Of a stretch of DNA of 64,000 nt, positions 20,798-32,500 are shown piece after piece. Every line of letters begins with the position of its first letter. The first letter of the stretch is position 1. The position numbers were made by a program, and so were the translations under genes. Source of the stretch: Fulvia fulva. Taxonomy: Eukaryota > Ascomycota > Dothideomycetes > Mycosphaerellales > Mycosphaerellaceae. The notes below the pieces were generated by a model that did not search any database, had not been told where the DNA came from, and was given only the letters and a program-made list of their open reading frames with translations. The stretch is from positions 868,001-932,000 of the forward strand of contig NC_063012.1 of the NCBI RefSeq assembly GCF_020509005.1. The letters run 5' to 3'.

Positions 20798-21684
20798 TCA
20801 CGCCAGCGCAGCAGGTAGACCGCGTGTGCGAGCTCCAGTCTCCTCTTTTGCAATGTCGTTGAATCGCTTCCGTGATGGGTGGTGTTGCTGCTGTGGGTGA
20901 TCGTACTGGCGAGTAATGAAGCGAGCATTACACAAGTCTGTAAAGAAGAGTTGGCTTGCCGGCGAAGGAGTAACGGGAATTTGAAATGGTTGCTGGATGT
21001 TGACAGGAGGCAGGCAGCAGTTGGCTGCTAGCAGAAATTCTGGGCGCAACGCGAACGTGATGCGGACCACTAGGTGCGGAAAGCGCTCATGAATGCGCTT
21101 AAGGCTAAGACATGTCAGTTTTACGTTTAGGTCAGTACATGTATGTCAAGTACTCACATGTTGGGGTAGGTCGAATGGCCTGGCATGCCGCGAACGAGTA
21201 AGGTCACTTCTCTCCCTTGTATAGCTGCCTGTTCTAACAGCTCAATGGAGAGAGTCTCTGGCAAGGTGTTGAAAGAGCTATGGTAGATTGGAAGAGGGTA
21301 CCATGACTTGTGTCCTAATCATCTTGTGAGTATGTGCAACGGCCCAGGTATGGCATTGTATAACTTACCACTGAAGACGATGCTGTGGCATGTACCAGGG
21401 TGTGGGAAGACGTCTCTGCCGGCAGTGAGCTGTTCCTGGAGGCGATTGGCCTGAATACAATCATTCCGCACGATCTGGTTCTCGATGTGCAAGATAGCTT
21501 GGCGAAGAGGTGTTACGTGGCTGCTAGTTCTCGCGATCACAATCAGCATCGAACCCATCGGGGAATGCTGATGCACATGTTGGCGCTTCTTGAAGAACAA
21601 TTCAGCAGGGGCATATGCTGGGCATCGCTGGGCTTTGATGCCTTGCTGCGTCAACTTGTCCTCCAGTTCGGCCGTTGACGACAT
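20798..21684 (-). CDS. Uncharacterised protein, three exons, 3' end uncertain
   Basis: Three exons, 21684-21369, 21314-21158 and 21104-20798, joined by two good small introns (54 bp GTAAGT; 53 bp GTGAGT with ACTGAC branch), give a 259-residue product. I recognise no family. Visible features: an N-terminal TAELEDKLTQQG helix, a Val/Ile-rich MLIVIARTSS strand, a central GHKSWYPLPIYHSSFNTLPE, and VTLLVRGMPGHSTYP. The agreement of phases across both introns supports a real gene. The end is doubtful: an overlapping frame continues as LQKRRLELAHAVYLLRWREVL...FEEESGTPYTRIF to TAA at 20653, which looks more protein-like than the Pro/Gln/His-rich tail of exon 3. A further intron (for example donor after TTCTTTACAGACTT, acceptor CGGAAG) would join them in frame, but its branch site is weak. 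This is the last gene before the repeats. Confidence 0.5.
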
Positions 21685-22313
21685 CACAATAGAAGCTTCC
21701 CCGTCAATCGACGACTGTGCCGGAGGAGCATGCTCGTCGTGGATGGCCAGTTACCCCAAGCGCTGTTGTAACAGATGTGCACTTGGGTGTTGAGCAAAGT
21801 CGTCAGGGACGTGGCCTTCATTTAGTGGCAAGGCACTGATGAGCTTCGCGTCATCGTGCTTTGGAAATCCTAGTGTCGACCACTTGGAGGGTGGTGTTGT
21901 CTTCAGGAGCTTGCTGCCACCGATCTGTCCGCCGCTATCTCCATATCAGACCGCGTGGATTGAAAATTGAGTGGCGGGTGTATTTTTGGCCTTAGGTAAG
22001 ATCACGTAAATATCTCGGCTAATCAAACACACCCACTACTTTCATTCCCTAAGGGTCTGAGGACAAGCCGGGCTCTAAAGCCAATCCACTACTATAACTA
22101 ACAACACGTATATATAAAGCGTATATTCTCGCGTTCTAATAGTACGAGGCCTATTAGAAAGTATATACGATAATATCTAGATAGGTAATATTAGTAAATA
22201 GACGCCGGCTTTAGGTTATATAGAGCCTAAGGAGAAATATCGCTAAGGCGGATTACTATAGCTTAATAATATATAGTAATCTATTTACTACTTCTACTTC
22301 TACTTACTATATA
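21685..22313. other. Border between gene-rich DNA and the RIP island
   Basis: No gene. Up to about 22,050 the sequence has normal CpA and TpG; from about 22,080 it turns TpA-rich with almost no CpA or TpG. The stretch 22,080-22,313 is RIP-mutated DNA outside the Fot1-like element and may be part of an older repeat. Confidence 0.6.
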
Positions 22314-22381
22314 ACGTGCTTTACTACCGAGCGGGCTACACTACCGAGCGGGCCACTTTTGCTAAGAACTGTACCACTTCT
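22314..22381 (+). repeat. Left terminal inverted repeat of the Fot1-like element
   Basis: About 68 bp, with the internal direct repeat CTACCGAGCGGGC. It is less RIP-altered than its partner. Confidence 0.8.
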
Positions 22382-23273
22382 ACAGATATAGCTATACAAC
22401 TACTATTATAGCGTATATTGTCTTTAAACGAGGCTAAACTAATCTTAGCTGTCTAGGCTACGAAACGCGACGTAATAATCACGAATCGACTTACTATAAA
22501 GGTATACGACGCGTCTCGAACTATACTAGGGTATCGATTGAATAGACGACATCCTCGGGGTGACTACGAGCCTAATTTAAAGATGCTTATAGAGCTAGAA
22601 GAGAGGGTGATACTTAAGTATATACTCGAGCTAGATCTTAGAGGTTTCCCGCTATTCAAGGCTAGTATACGAGTAATAGCCGATTCATTACTATAAGAGA
22701 AGGGTCTTAAGCCCACTAGTCTTAATTAGATAGATAGGTTTATTAGGCGGTATCGTAAGCTAAAGGTTCGTATAACACGTAGATATAATCGTTAGCGAGC
22801 CCTAATAGAAGATCTAGACGTTATCGAGAAGTAGTTCTTGCTTATACGTAATATAAAGGAGAAGTATAGCATCCTTAACTAGGACACCTACAACTTCGAC
22901 GAGACAGGGTTTATAATAGGTGTTATTACGTCTTAGAGCGTCGTTACGGGTTTAGAAAGGCGTAGTAGAAAGAGGAAGGTCGTTTAATAGGGTAATAGAG
23001 AGGGAGTAGAGAGATAGCGTATTAGATAACTCTTATATAAATCAAGATTAGTAAGCTACATAAGTCTAACGAGGCCCTTATATAGCGGAAAGTACAAAAG
23101 CGTAAGTACATTTAGTCTAGAGGGTCTCTAACCTTCGATAAGGCGTCATAATTAATACCTCTAGAGGATACTAGGAGGTAGGAAGTAAGTAGAGAGCCGC
23201 TAGATAGTGTTCGGCTAGTACTAAGGCTACAGCGCTATAAGCGATATAGCGAGTCGGGGCATAACGTACGTAC

Positions 23274-23287
23274 CTATTAAGTAGACT
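23274..23287 (+). repeat. Target-site duplication of LINE-A, left copy
   Basis: CTATTAAGTAGACT, repeated exactly at 28296-28309 right after the TCTA tail. The first bases overlap the tail motif, so the true TSD may be 10-14 bp. Confidence 0.85.
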
Positions 23288-26200
23288 AAAGTCTCTTTAC
23301 GTTAAAGACCTACTTAGAGGTAACTATATTCGCCTCCCTTAGAGCGATAGCCGTTTCCTAGGTATTATTACTTAATAACGAGAGTAACGATATATAAAGT
23401 AGGCTACTACCCCTAGGACTAAGGGAGTTCTACCTTATTTAATCTAGATAGCTTATAGCTCTCTTTACCCTATTTCTTTAGCTCTAAACGCCGCGGAGGT
23501 GCCTAGCTACATTAGGCAACTCCTAGGTAATAGTAGCCTAGGCTACGGTACTAACGGCGCCTACGGCCCTATAGGCGAAGCCCCCCTAAGACAACTAGTA
23601 GCAACTTATAGAGGACGTAAAAAGTATAGAAACTAACGATTAGCTCCCTTACCGGTCTCTATAGGTAATGATCACTTAGCTACGTACGGTACTTATACTA
23701 TCGTATTACCGAGGGTAATAAGAAATAAGGACGACGTCCTAGGCGATTAGTAAGGCCACCCGGAATTAACACCCCTATAGCTAGGTATCGGTCGCGGTAT
23801 CGATACTAGGCCCCCGCCTAACGTACGATATAGTTACGATCCGTATTGTAGTAAAGGAAGACTAGGCCGAAGTTACGAAGCTATCGAATAAGGAGCTCGC
23901 CTAACGAATTAACTAACTAGGGGTAGTCGTAGTGAACTAATAGTCTAACGGTACTCTATAGATCTATACTAGCTCTACTACTACTAGGAGACACCTAGAG
24001 GTATAGCTATAGTAGGCATCTAAGGTTACGGTATTAGCGAAGGTCTTAACGAAGTAATTCATAATCCTAGTCTACGATATACCTAAGGAGTTCGACCTAA
24101 CTAACTAAGGTTACCTACGTAGTCTCTAAGAGGACAACCTAGTCACTCTTAACTCTCTAATCTAGAAGGCGACTTAGCTCTATAGGAAATAGCTAGAAGG
24201 TAAGAAGGCCTCGGCGCTAATCGTATAGCTATAAGACGCGAAAGCGGCGGATCTAGCAATAGAATAAGGCCTAGTCTAGTAATATAGCCTTAAGATAGTA
24301 GAAAAGTACTCCTTATCCTTTCGTGTCCTCTAATACTTCAAATGCTAACAGTATAGACACTAAACCTATACGTATATAAATAAGTAGGCCTACTCGAACT
24401 ATATAGGAGACTATATATCTAGGTACTATATATCGACTACGAGACGGTACGCGAACTATCCGGGGTACTACCTATCGTATAGTACGGAATACCTATAGCG
24501 GAAACTAGCGAACAACAAGGCAATTACAAACAGAACCGTCGCCCTAAGATTCTACGGCGACCGTAAGGCTAGCCTATACCGGAACTAACTAGCGGCGGTC
24601 GGGTATAAGCGCCCTAGGGCCGAGAACAATATAAAGGATGCGTAACCTAGGGCGTACGGGAGGCTACGTACTCTACTAGCTACGGCGAGGGAATCTAACT
24701 AGGCCCGGCTCCCCTTTAGTATATAGCCGATAGGCGTAGACTAGGACGTATAGGGTAGTAGGACATAGGACGCTATAGAGGAAATGATTATCGATACTAA
24801 TAACTAGCCTCGATACGCTTAGTATTATCTAGTATAACGTTAACTATATCAAGGATATAGTCTAGAACTATTTCCTATACGAGGCGGACCCGCGCGTCTA
24901 CTACGTCCTTATTATCTAGGAGCTATAGATTAACCCGTACTATAAGAGACTAACGACCTATAAGTCACTAGGCTATACGATATACCTACGAGGCGACGGT
25001 AGACCCCGTACGTACTTCTATATTAGTAAGGACATACTATAATCCGACTAGGAGGTAGTATACTACGTAGACAAAGAAGGCGGGGGCGATATTACCTCCC
25101 TCTACGTAGGTAGTACCTAGACATACAACCTATATATATAACCGCTAGCCTCGAGGTCTAGCCGCGACCTAGGAGTCTATAGACACCTAGATAGTACGCT
25201 TAAGAGACAAGGGTACTACATCGTAGTAGGAGACTTTAATATATACTACCCTTCCTAGAAAAGCCTTATATAGCCGTACCCTATAGCCGACGAAGTACTC
25301 GACTTAATAGCGAGTAACGTAATTGCCCTTAATACCCCGAAGGACCTAGGCACCTAGAAGAGAGGGGGACTCTAAGGCACGATCGACCTCTCCTAGATCT
25401 TAGATAGCTACTACTATATAGTAACCTACTATAGGATCGAACATAAACTCGAGGCGTCGTTAGACTATATACTAGTTAGGACCTCTATTACGATATAGAT
25501 ATAACGTACACTAGCGAGAACCTCTAAGCTAAACTAGGGAAAGGCCTACTAGGCTAACATCTAGGCGTACCTCGATAACTCTAAGAGGCTAGTCTAGATC
25601 GCGTAGTAGTAATAGAATAGTAAAGACGAGATAGACGAAGTAGTCTAGAGGTTGATAGACGAAATAAGAAAAGCGACCTTACTTTACGTTCCGCTTACCT
25701 AACTAATAATATAGTCTAAACTATACTAGACGCCGGAGTATACTACGGTAGTAAGAGAAGTAAGGATCGCCCGCCGGGTATAGACGAGCAGCTATAGCGA
25801 GGAGGCCTAGAACGTATATAGGGAGGTATACTAATAGAAGAAAGCTATAATACGGAGGGAGAAAGCAGTCGGCTAGAGGGCTATAGTAGAAGAAATCGCC
25901 GGCAAGCTAGAGAGGATATAGAAGCTAGTAAAATAGGCCCGATAGGACCCTATATTAGGCCCCTCCTTCTCTATCCTAGCGCTATAATCGCCTAGTAGCC
26001 CGGTTAGCGACCCTAAGGCTAAGGCGCGTCTACTAGCTAGTAAGTTCTTCCCGCCCCTAGTCGAGGCTAATCTAAGCGATATAAATAGCTCTACTCCCCT
26101 AGCCCCTAGCATCGCGGTCTAATAGGAGGTATCCGAGGGAGAAGTTGCCGCTATACTAAGGAAGTTGCCGGCGAAGAAAGCCCCGGGGCCGGATAGGATC

Positions 26201-28295
26201 CTAAACGAGCTACTAAAGAAGTATAGAGATCAACTAGCCCTAGTAGTTATAGCGATCTTTAACGACTGCCTTTAGACCGGATACTACCCAATAGCTTTTA
26301 AACAATCGACGATAGTAGTCCTACGTAAGCCGCAAAAGGAAGACTATACGTAGGTGAAGTCGTACTGCCTAATTACGCTCCTTAATACTCTTAGGAAGGC
26401 GCTTAAGAAGCTAGTTATAACGAGACTCTCCGAGGCGGTAGAGGAACACTCCTAACTCCCGGACACCTAGATAGGTACGCGCCTATAGCGATCGACGCTA
26501 TCCGCGATAGAACTTATCACCTCTTAGGTAAAGGCTATCTAGTATAAGAATAGGGACAAGGTGGCTTCCTTATATAGCCTAGATTTATCGGGGGCCTTCG
26601 ACTACGTGTTATACCCGCGGCTACTCTATACCCTAAGGTCGAAAGGACTCCCTAAGTAGCTTGTCAACTTCGTACGGTCCTACCTCTAAAACCGTAGCAC
26701 GTCGATCCTAGTCGGCTAGTATAGAAGCCCATTTTAAGTAGTCTATACTAGAATCCCGTAAGGCTTAACGCTAGTACCTATTCTATTCCTCTTCTTTATA
26801 GCGACGCTACTCCTAGCCCTAGAATCCTAGAACACCGCTACGAGCGGCTTCGTAGACGACATAAACATCCTAGCGTAGTCTTCCTCGACTAAGGAGAACT
26901 ATAGGCTACTAGAAGAGAAGCACAAGATCTACGAGGACTAGGCTAGGAGGTATAGGGCTCGGTTTGCCCTAGAAAAGTACAATCTAATACACTTTATGCG
27001 CCGGCCACGGTTCTATAATATATAAGCTTCTATCTAGATATAGGGGCACACGACTAACCCGGCAAATCAGCTTAGGATCCTCGGACTATAGGTAGACCCG
27101 GCGCTACGGTAGAGGAAGTACGTATAGGTAATATTACGGAAAGCTAAACAGAATATAGCATTATACTAGAGGCTTACTACGTCTATATAGGGGGCGGACT
27201 TCCGGTAGTTACGACTTCTATATACGGCTATTATACGGCCAGTCCTTACCTATAGTAGCTAAGTATAGTCCTTAGGCGAGAGGGCCTACCTATCGAAGGG
27301 ACTCGTCGCGCCGCTAGCGAAGATCCAAAACCAATGCCTAAGGAAGGTCACCGGGGTATATAAGTCGATACTAACGAGGATACTTAAGTACGAGACCGCT
27401 ATACCGCCGATCGACCTATATATCTAGAGACTACGGACCTCCTACTTAGGCAAGTCGGTATAGTACCTAGTATAGAAGGTTATCGCTAGTATAGTCGTAA
27501 GGGCCCGCGAATTAGTACTAGCGTATAAGGGTATTCGACCCGGAAACGAGCCGAACTACCGGGTAAGGGACGAATAGCTAGTAATATAATAGGAAGGTAA
27601 GAAATTGTTTATAGAGTAACTATAGAAAGAGAGGTAGAACAACCAGGTTGTAGGGTATAGTAGACGCCCTTAGCTAGCGGGACAACCTAAGGAATAGTTA
27701 GCTACGAAATCCGCGGTCAAGCACCCCCCGAAGCTTATCTACTACCGCCTTATAAGGGTATAGAGTAGTATAGTAACCTAACTACGAAGCGAACACATCG
27801 GCCTCTAGGGGTACCTATTATAGAGGAATGTTCTAGGATACATAAATACTAGCTACCCCTACGGCTATCGCTCCTAGAACGTACGGCACGTACTCCTCGT
27901 CTATCCGAGGTAGTCGCTAGGAAGGGGGGAGTAGATAGTAAAGGCGAGGAACCGGACGATTAGGGCACTTCTTAATAACGCTAAGGACCTACGGCGTATT
28001 ACGAACTAGATACTAGAGAAGGGCTAGCTAGAACAGTACCGCCTAGTAGGAGTAGTATAGGAAGAGAGGATACGACGTAGCGCGACGAGACCGGCTAGGA
28101 GCGGGGGCTAACGGGGTAGTAATATAGACTACGTACGTTTAGAGGAAAGCTTATCTAGATAAGGAGTAGTCGGGGGCGGGAAGGGTTTTTACCTATTCGG
28201 GTTTTCCTTTGTACATAACAATAGATATATACCTATATAGGCCGGATAGGGTCCTAGAATAGGGGAATGACAAATCTATCTATCTATCTATCTAT
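23288..28295 (+). mobile_element. LINE-A, near full-length Tad1-like retrotransposon
   Basis: A 5.0-kb non-LTR element between perfect 14-bp repeats, ending in a TCTA microsatellite tail (about 28,274-28,299). The first coding region (about 23,700-24,640) is a nucleic-acid-binding Gag with degraded CCHC knuckles near 24,330-24,500. The second (about 24,800-28,130) has an apurinic endonuclease (IIQELQINPYYKRLTTY, GDFNIYYPS), the reverse transcriptase (PGPDRILNELLKK, LDLSGAFDYV, GFVDDINILA at about 26,850) and a C-terminal region. The frames run across kilobases with essentially only TAG/TAA interruptions at Gln/Trp positions and hardly any indel, so the element was inactivated by RIP soon after arrival. 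Confidence 0.9.
24640..28130 (+). pseudogene. LINE-A endonuclease/reverse transcriptase reading frame, RIP-killed
   Basis: Single long frame interrupted by many TAG codons. Endonuclease motifs lie at about 24,890-25,250. Reverse transcriptase motifs lie at about 26,160 (APGPDRI), 26,570 (LDLSGAFD), 26,750 (RIP-altered PQG region) and 26,850 (FVDD, the catalytic aspartates still intact). The part beyond 27,300 probably held an RNase H-like or zinc-knuckle end but is too altered to name. Confidence 0.8.
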
Positions 28296-28299
28296 CTAT
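28274..28299 (+). repeat. TCTA microsatellite tail of LINE-A
   Basis: About six tandem TCTA units at the 3' end in place of poly(A), running into the target-site duplication. Confidence 0.85.
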
Positions 28300-28399
28300 T
28301 AAGTAGACTCGCTAGATAGCGAAGAATCTAAAGAGAAATTGTCCTCCTAAGAACGATTCTATAGGATATTATCGTATTAAGATACCGTCGCAATTAAAG

Positions 28400-28468
28400 T
28401 AGAAGTGGTATAGTTCTTAGTAAAAGTAGCCCGCTTAGTAGTATAGTCCGCTCGGTAGTAAAGCACAT
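28400..28468 (-). repeat. Right terminal inverted repeat of the Fot1-like element
   Basis: Reverse complement of 22314-22381 except for transitions of RIP type. It is followed by the TA duplication. Confidence 0.8.
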
Positions 28469-28470
28469 TA

Positions 28471-28500
28471 AGACATATACTTTAAAAGGTAAGTACTTCT

Positions 28501-28531
<31 letters not shown>

Positions 28532-28665
28532 TACTATTATTATCGCGTTTCTCTTATACTTATACTTATTAGCAAAAGATAGATATATCGCGATCCGAGC
28601 GTATATATAGGTAATAGCCTATTATTAAAACTTAAGGCTACGTACGCTAAGAATTAGGTAACTAA
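28471..28665. repeat. RIP-altered flank with TTC-rich simple repeat
   Basis: A pyrimidine tract of TTC/CTC units at about 28,497-28,532, then TA-rich sequence up to the TAGA tail of LINE-B. No coding signal. Confidence 0.6.
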
Positions 28666-29394
28666 TTAGATAGATAGATAGATTATTCACTCGCCTATCT
28701 TAGTGCCCTATAGCCTATAAAGGTCTCTCGCTATTTAGGTCTATTTATATAGGTAGGAAATCCGATTAACGGATAAAAATCTCCTCGTCTTTACCCTCCT
28801 CCTTCTTTCCTATCTTGTCCTTTAGTTCTCCTTCCTTTAGGGTACGCTAGTGTTATAGTTGTTACCCTATAACTACCTTGTCCGTAACCCTAGCAATGTC
28901 CTCTTCTCGATTCCCTTTCTCCCTTCTATTTTCCCGGCTCTTCTCTCTCTCCCTCCCCTCTATCTACCTTTCCGTTTCTACTACTAGGGAGAATTACTCT
29001 ATATAGTCCTCGTTAAGGATCTATCTTATCACTCTCCTTATATCTTATCTATTCTAGATAATAGCCTAGTATTACCTATCTTTTACCTTCGCCCTCTACT
29101 AGCTTCTCCCTTTTACCTACTTAGTATAGTTTAGTACTATATACTCCGGGTTTTAGGATAGGTAGCTATAGGGGTAACGTTTAGAATCGTATCCTAGGAC
29201 TCTTCTTTAGTATAAGTATACTTCTTTAGTATAAGTATACTCTTAGCCTAATGTACTTAGAGCAAATCTAGATAGCTATACTTACTTCCGCCCTCTTTAG
29301 GTCTTTATAGATAAGGTAGTTATACCTTCCGAAGGTCCTAGCCGCTAGTAGGGCTCCTAGCCTTACCGGTTTTTAGTTCTAATACGTTTCCTAT
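28666..29394 (-). mobile_element. LINE-B segment 1: 3' end with TAGA (TCTA) tail
   Basis: The minus strand ends here in a TCTA tail (28,666-28,683 as TAGA repeats). Its 3' untranslated part resembles that of the short LINE at 37,762-38,325 in order of motifs (purine-rich GGAGAAAG stretch, GTAGTTA-GG, CCTACC, GGGCACTA). The segment stops at the gypsy-1 insertion, whose TSD CCTAT (29,390-29,394) is repeated at 36,726-36,730, where LINE-B resumes. Confidence 0.75.
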
Positions 29395-29588
29395 TATTAC
29401 GAGGCTATAGTACGAGAGTATAGGGGTATAGTATTAATAAAGTCGATAGCTAAAGAGAGAAGTAGGTTCTAAGGTCGAGGCCTATACTTAAGAGCCGAGG
29501 TGTTACGGGTCGGCTTCGGGCCGAGCGTTACGTAATCTAAGGTCACGTGCCCCTTTGCTAATCCTTTACTTACGGAGCGGCCGTAAGA
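29395..29588 (-). repeat. 3' LTR of gypsy-1
   Basis: 194 bp, same length as the partner at 36,532-36,725 and differing mostly by transitions of RIP type. Preceded by CCTAT. Confidence 0.88.
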
Positions 29589-32500
29589 CTACCCCCCATT
29601 AAAACACCTTTGTCTCGAAGCGTATGTCCTTAAATCTTCCTTAGTATATATACGAAGGCTTTATTATCCTCTATACCGTCCGTCTTATCGAGTAGCTCTA
29701 TTTAGGCCGTTTTAATTATATCTTCTATCGTTACATCCCTCGTTATATCTATTAGCTTACCGTAAGCCTTTATGTCGCTTACGCCCTCCTACTATACCGG
29801 CGGGTAGTCAACTTAGCCTATACGAGCGTATAAAGGTATAGTCGAGCTAGTACTCTCGCTTAATAACTTACTAGAAGTAGGTACCGAAACCCCTTTAATA
29901 TTACCTATAGTAATATTAGAAGGCGTATAGTTACTAATAAGAAGAGCTATAGTACCGGTACCGTTAAAGGGAGGTCGTACGACTATAGTTACCTAAGGTA
30001 CTAGATCTATACTATATATATCTACTTTAGGTCTTATATCGCGTAACGTTTTATTCGGGATCTAACTAGGTAGCGGATAAAAGTTAACCGGTATAGACTT
30101 CGCTAGGTTGTTATACTAGAAGTCTATAACTACCTTTAGTATATCTTTATATACTACGCTCGCGGGCTCCTAAGTAGACTTACTATCTAAATATCTCTAC
30201 TACTTTACTAGTATAGTAATGCCTCTACCCTTCGGCTTTAAATCTAGAATACGCTTAATCTCCTACGTTTTAAACGTATTACCTATATTATCTATAACCT
30301 TAATTAGCGGGGACGTATATTATCCTCGGGATCCGCCGGTCGTAGAAGGTTCGCGTAGATCGAGTTATATACTCGTATACGGGTCTCGTCGAGGTTGACT
30401 CTATATACGTTCTGTCCTAGTATAGCGGTAATAGTAACCGGTCCGTACTACTTTACGTCGAGCTTCTTAGATAGTCGCGATAACTTCTAGTTCTTAGTAT
30501 TAATATAGACGCGGTCGCCTTCCTAGTATCTAGGCGGTACGGTACGGTATATATTTATATTATTAGCTTATAGGTCTTGATTATAACGGAGGTACTCGTA
30601 TAGGTACTCGTAGAAGTCCTTTATCTACTATACGAAGCGCTCCGCTTTCTTAGTACTAATACGTTACTTAGTAGGTATAAGGCGCCTCGGTAAGTTACTA
30701 TTAAAGTTACTAGTACGCGGATTACGGCTACGCTCGGCGAAGAATAGCGAAATACCTATAGCTTCGGTAATAGAGTTATTCTTTACGAATTTAGTAAGTA
30801 GTAGCTAATCTACCTAATCGTTCTAAGCGTAGTTAGTAAAGGTACGGAGGTACTTCTCTATCTCCTTATTCGTATTCTTAGATTAGCGGTCCGTTTTAGG
30901 ATAGAAGGCGGTAGATAGTTTATTATCTACGCCGACGAGTTCGTAGAGCCTACGCTAGAAAGTAGAAAGCTATTAGCTGCCCCTATTAGTTACAATCGAT
31001 AGAGGTAGGCCGTAGAGACTGTAGTAGTCCCGTACGAAGATATACGTAATATATTCTATAGTTATCTCCTTTACTAGGATTATATAAGAGCCCTTACCCG
31101 TACGGTTAGTAATAGTCAAAACATCCGTATATATTATACCGTCGTAGCTACCCGTACTTTCTAGTAAGCTAACTACGAAGTCTATTACGATCTTATCCTA
31201 GAGCTTAAAGGGAATTAGTAGTAGTTTTAGTAGCCTAGGGTATTACGTCTACGAGGGTTTCGATAAGCGGTATTTATAGTACTTAAAGATCTTGTTACGG
31301 ACGTATTACGATAGACTAGGCTAGACGAAGTCTCTAGTAATAAGCTCGTAGGTCTTCGCTCCTCTAGGATAGCTAGCGGAAGGTATACTATAGTAAGCCT
31401 AGAACACCTTAAAGCGTAGATTAGGTACATCCGGAACAAAAACGTTATAGCCGCCGTATCTATTCTTAATATATATTAATCCGCCTATAGCTACGGCATT
31501 AGTATCGTCTATACGGTATCGCCTTAGGAGCTAATATAGTTCTCCGGTATCTAGCTACCGTAACGCTTACTATATCTCTAGTTTACCGTAGGCTATACGT
31601 ACTTCTATTATTAGGTCATTGTCTTATCGCCCGGGGCGAATTTCTATAGGTAAGATATTAAGGAAGCGATGCTTAGGTAGTAGCGTTTGTTCTTAGTACT
31701 ATCGCCGTAGGTTGTTATTACTAGCTAGAATGTCTTACGGACGACGAGTAAGCGTATCGAGCTTAACATTACTTTTACTAGAGATATATACGATCTTAAA
31801 GTAGAACTATAACAAGAATTTAGACTAGCGTACCTAACGGCTGTTTAGTACCTTCGTACTTATAAACTATTCTAGGTTCTTATAATTAGAGTATACGAGA
31901 ATAGGCTTACCGCTCTCGTCGGTAAGGTACTCGAAGTCGGTCTTATCGCCGTCGATATCCCTAGACATAAGCTCCGGTTTCTACTCCTTAAACGCCTTAA
32001 CGATAGCGAGTAACTTCTTATTATATATATTATAGTTATATTCCTAAAGTAACATCTTCTTTGACATAAATATAACCGGGCGCTAAATACTATTATTACC
32101 CTTTTACGATATAATAGTAGCCGTAACAAAATCTAATACGTCCGTTTTAAGTTTAGTTTCTCTACTAGCTACGAAATACGCGAGTACGATATTATCTTCT
32201 ATAAAGGCTTACTTTATACGTCGAAGGCTTACTAATAGGTATCATCCTATAGCTAAGGTACGTCCTTCTTAGTGAGTTATATTATAGGATATACGATACC
32301 TAAGTAGTTACAAATAAACCTACGATAGAAGTTATAGAATCCTAGGAATAACAAGATGTCCGTTAGGTCACGAGGGGTCTCCTATTCCTAAATCGTAGCG
32401 ATCTTTTCCTTATCTATCTTAATCCTATTAGTACTAATAATAAGGCCTAGGTACCTAGTCTCCTAGACGTAGAACTCGTACTTGTCGATATTAAGCTAGA

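Larger units (their letters stand above)
22314..28468 (+). mobile_element. Fot1/pogo-like DNA transposon, internally deleted, hosting a LINE
   Basis: Inverted ends face each other: 22314-22381 begins ACGTGCTTTACTACC and is matched in reverse complement by 28400-28468, apart from RIP-type changes, and each end abuts a TA (22312-22313 and 28469-28470), the usual TSD of this superfamily. The end contains the unit CTACCGAGCGGGC twice. The plus strand codes the helix-turn-helix (FIRRYRKLK, ITRRYNR) and the first DDE aspartate block (DTYNFDETGF) at about 22,440-22,990. It then jumps from GNRE straight to the C-terminal zinc-knuckle-like YSESGHNVRT at about 23,250, so most of the catalytic core is deleted. 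The LINE inserted at 23,288 splits this C-terminus, which resumes at 28,296. Without the LINE the relic is only about 1.1 kb. Confidence 0.85.

Noticed and set aside
28497..28532. TTC repeats as a possible LINE tail
   Set aside because: No coding or TSD on either side; a simple repeat in the Fot1 flank is the simpler reading.
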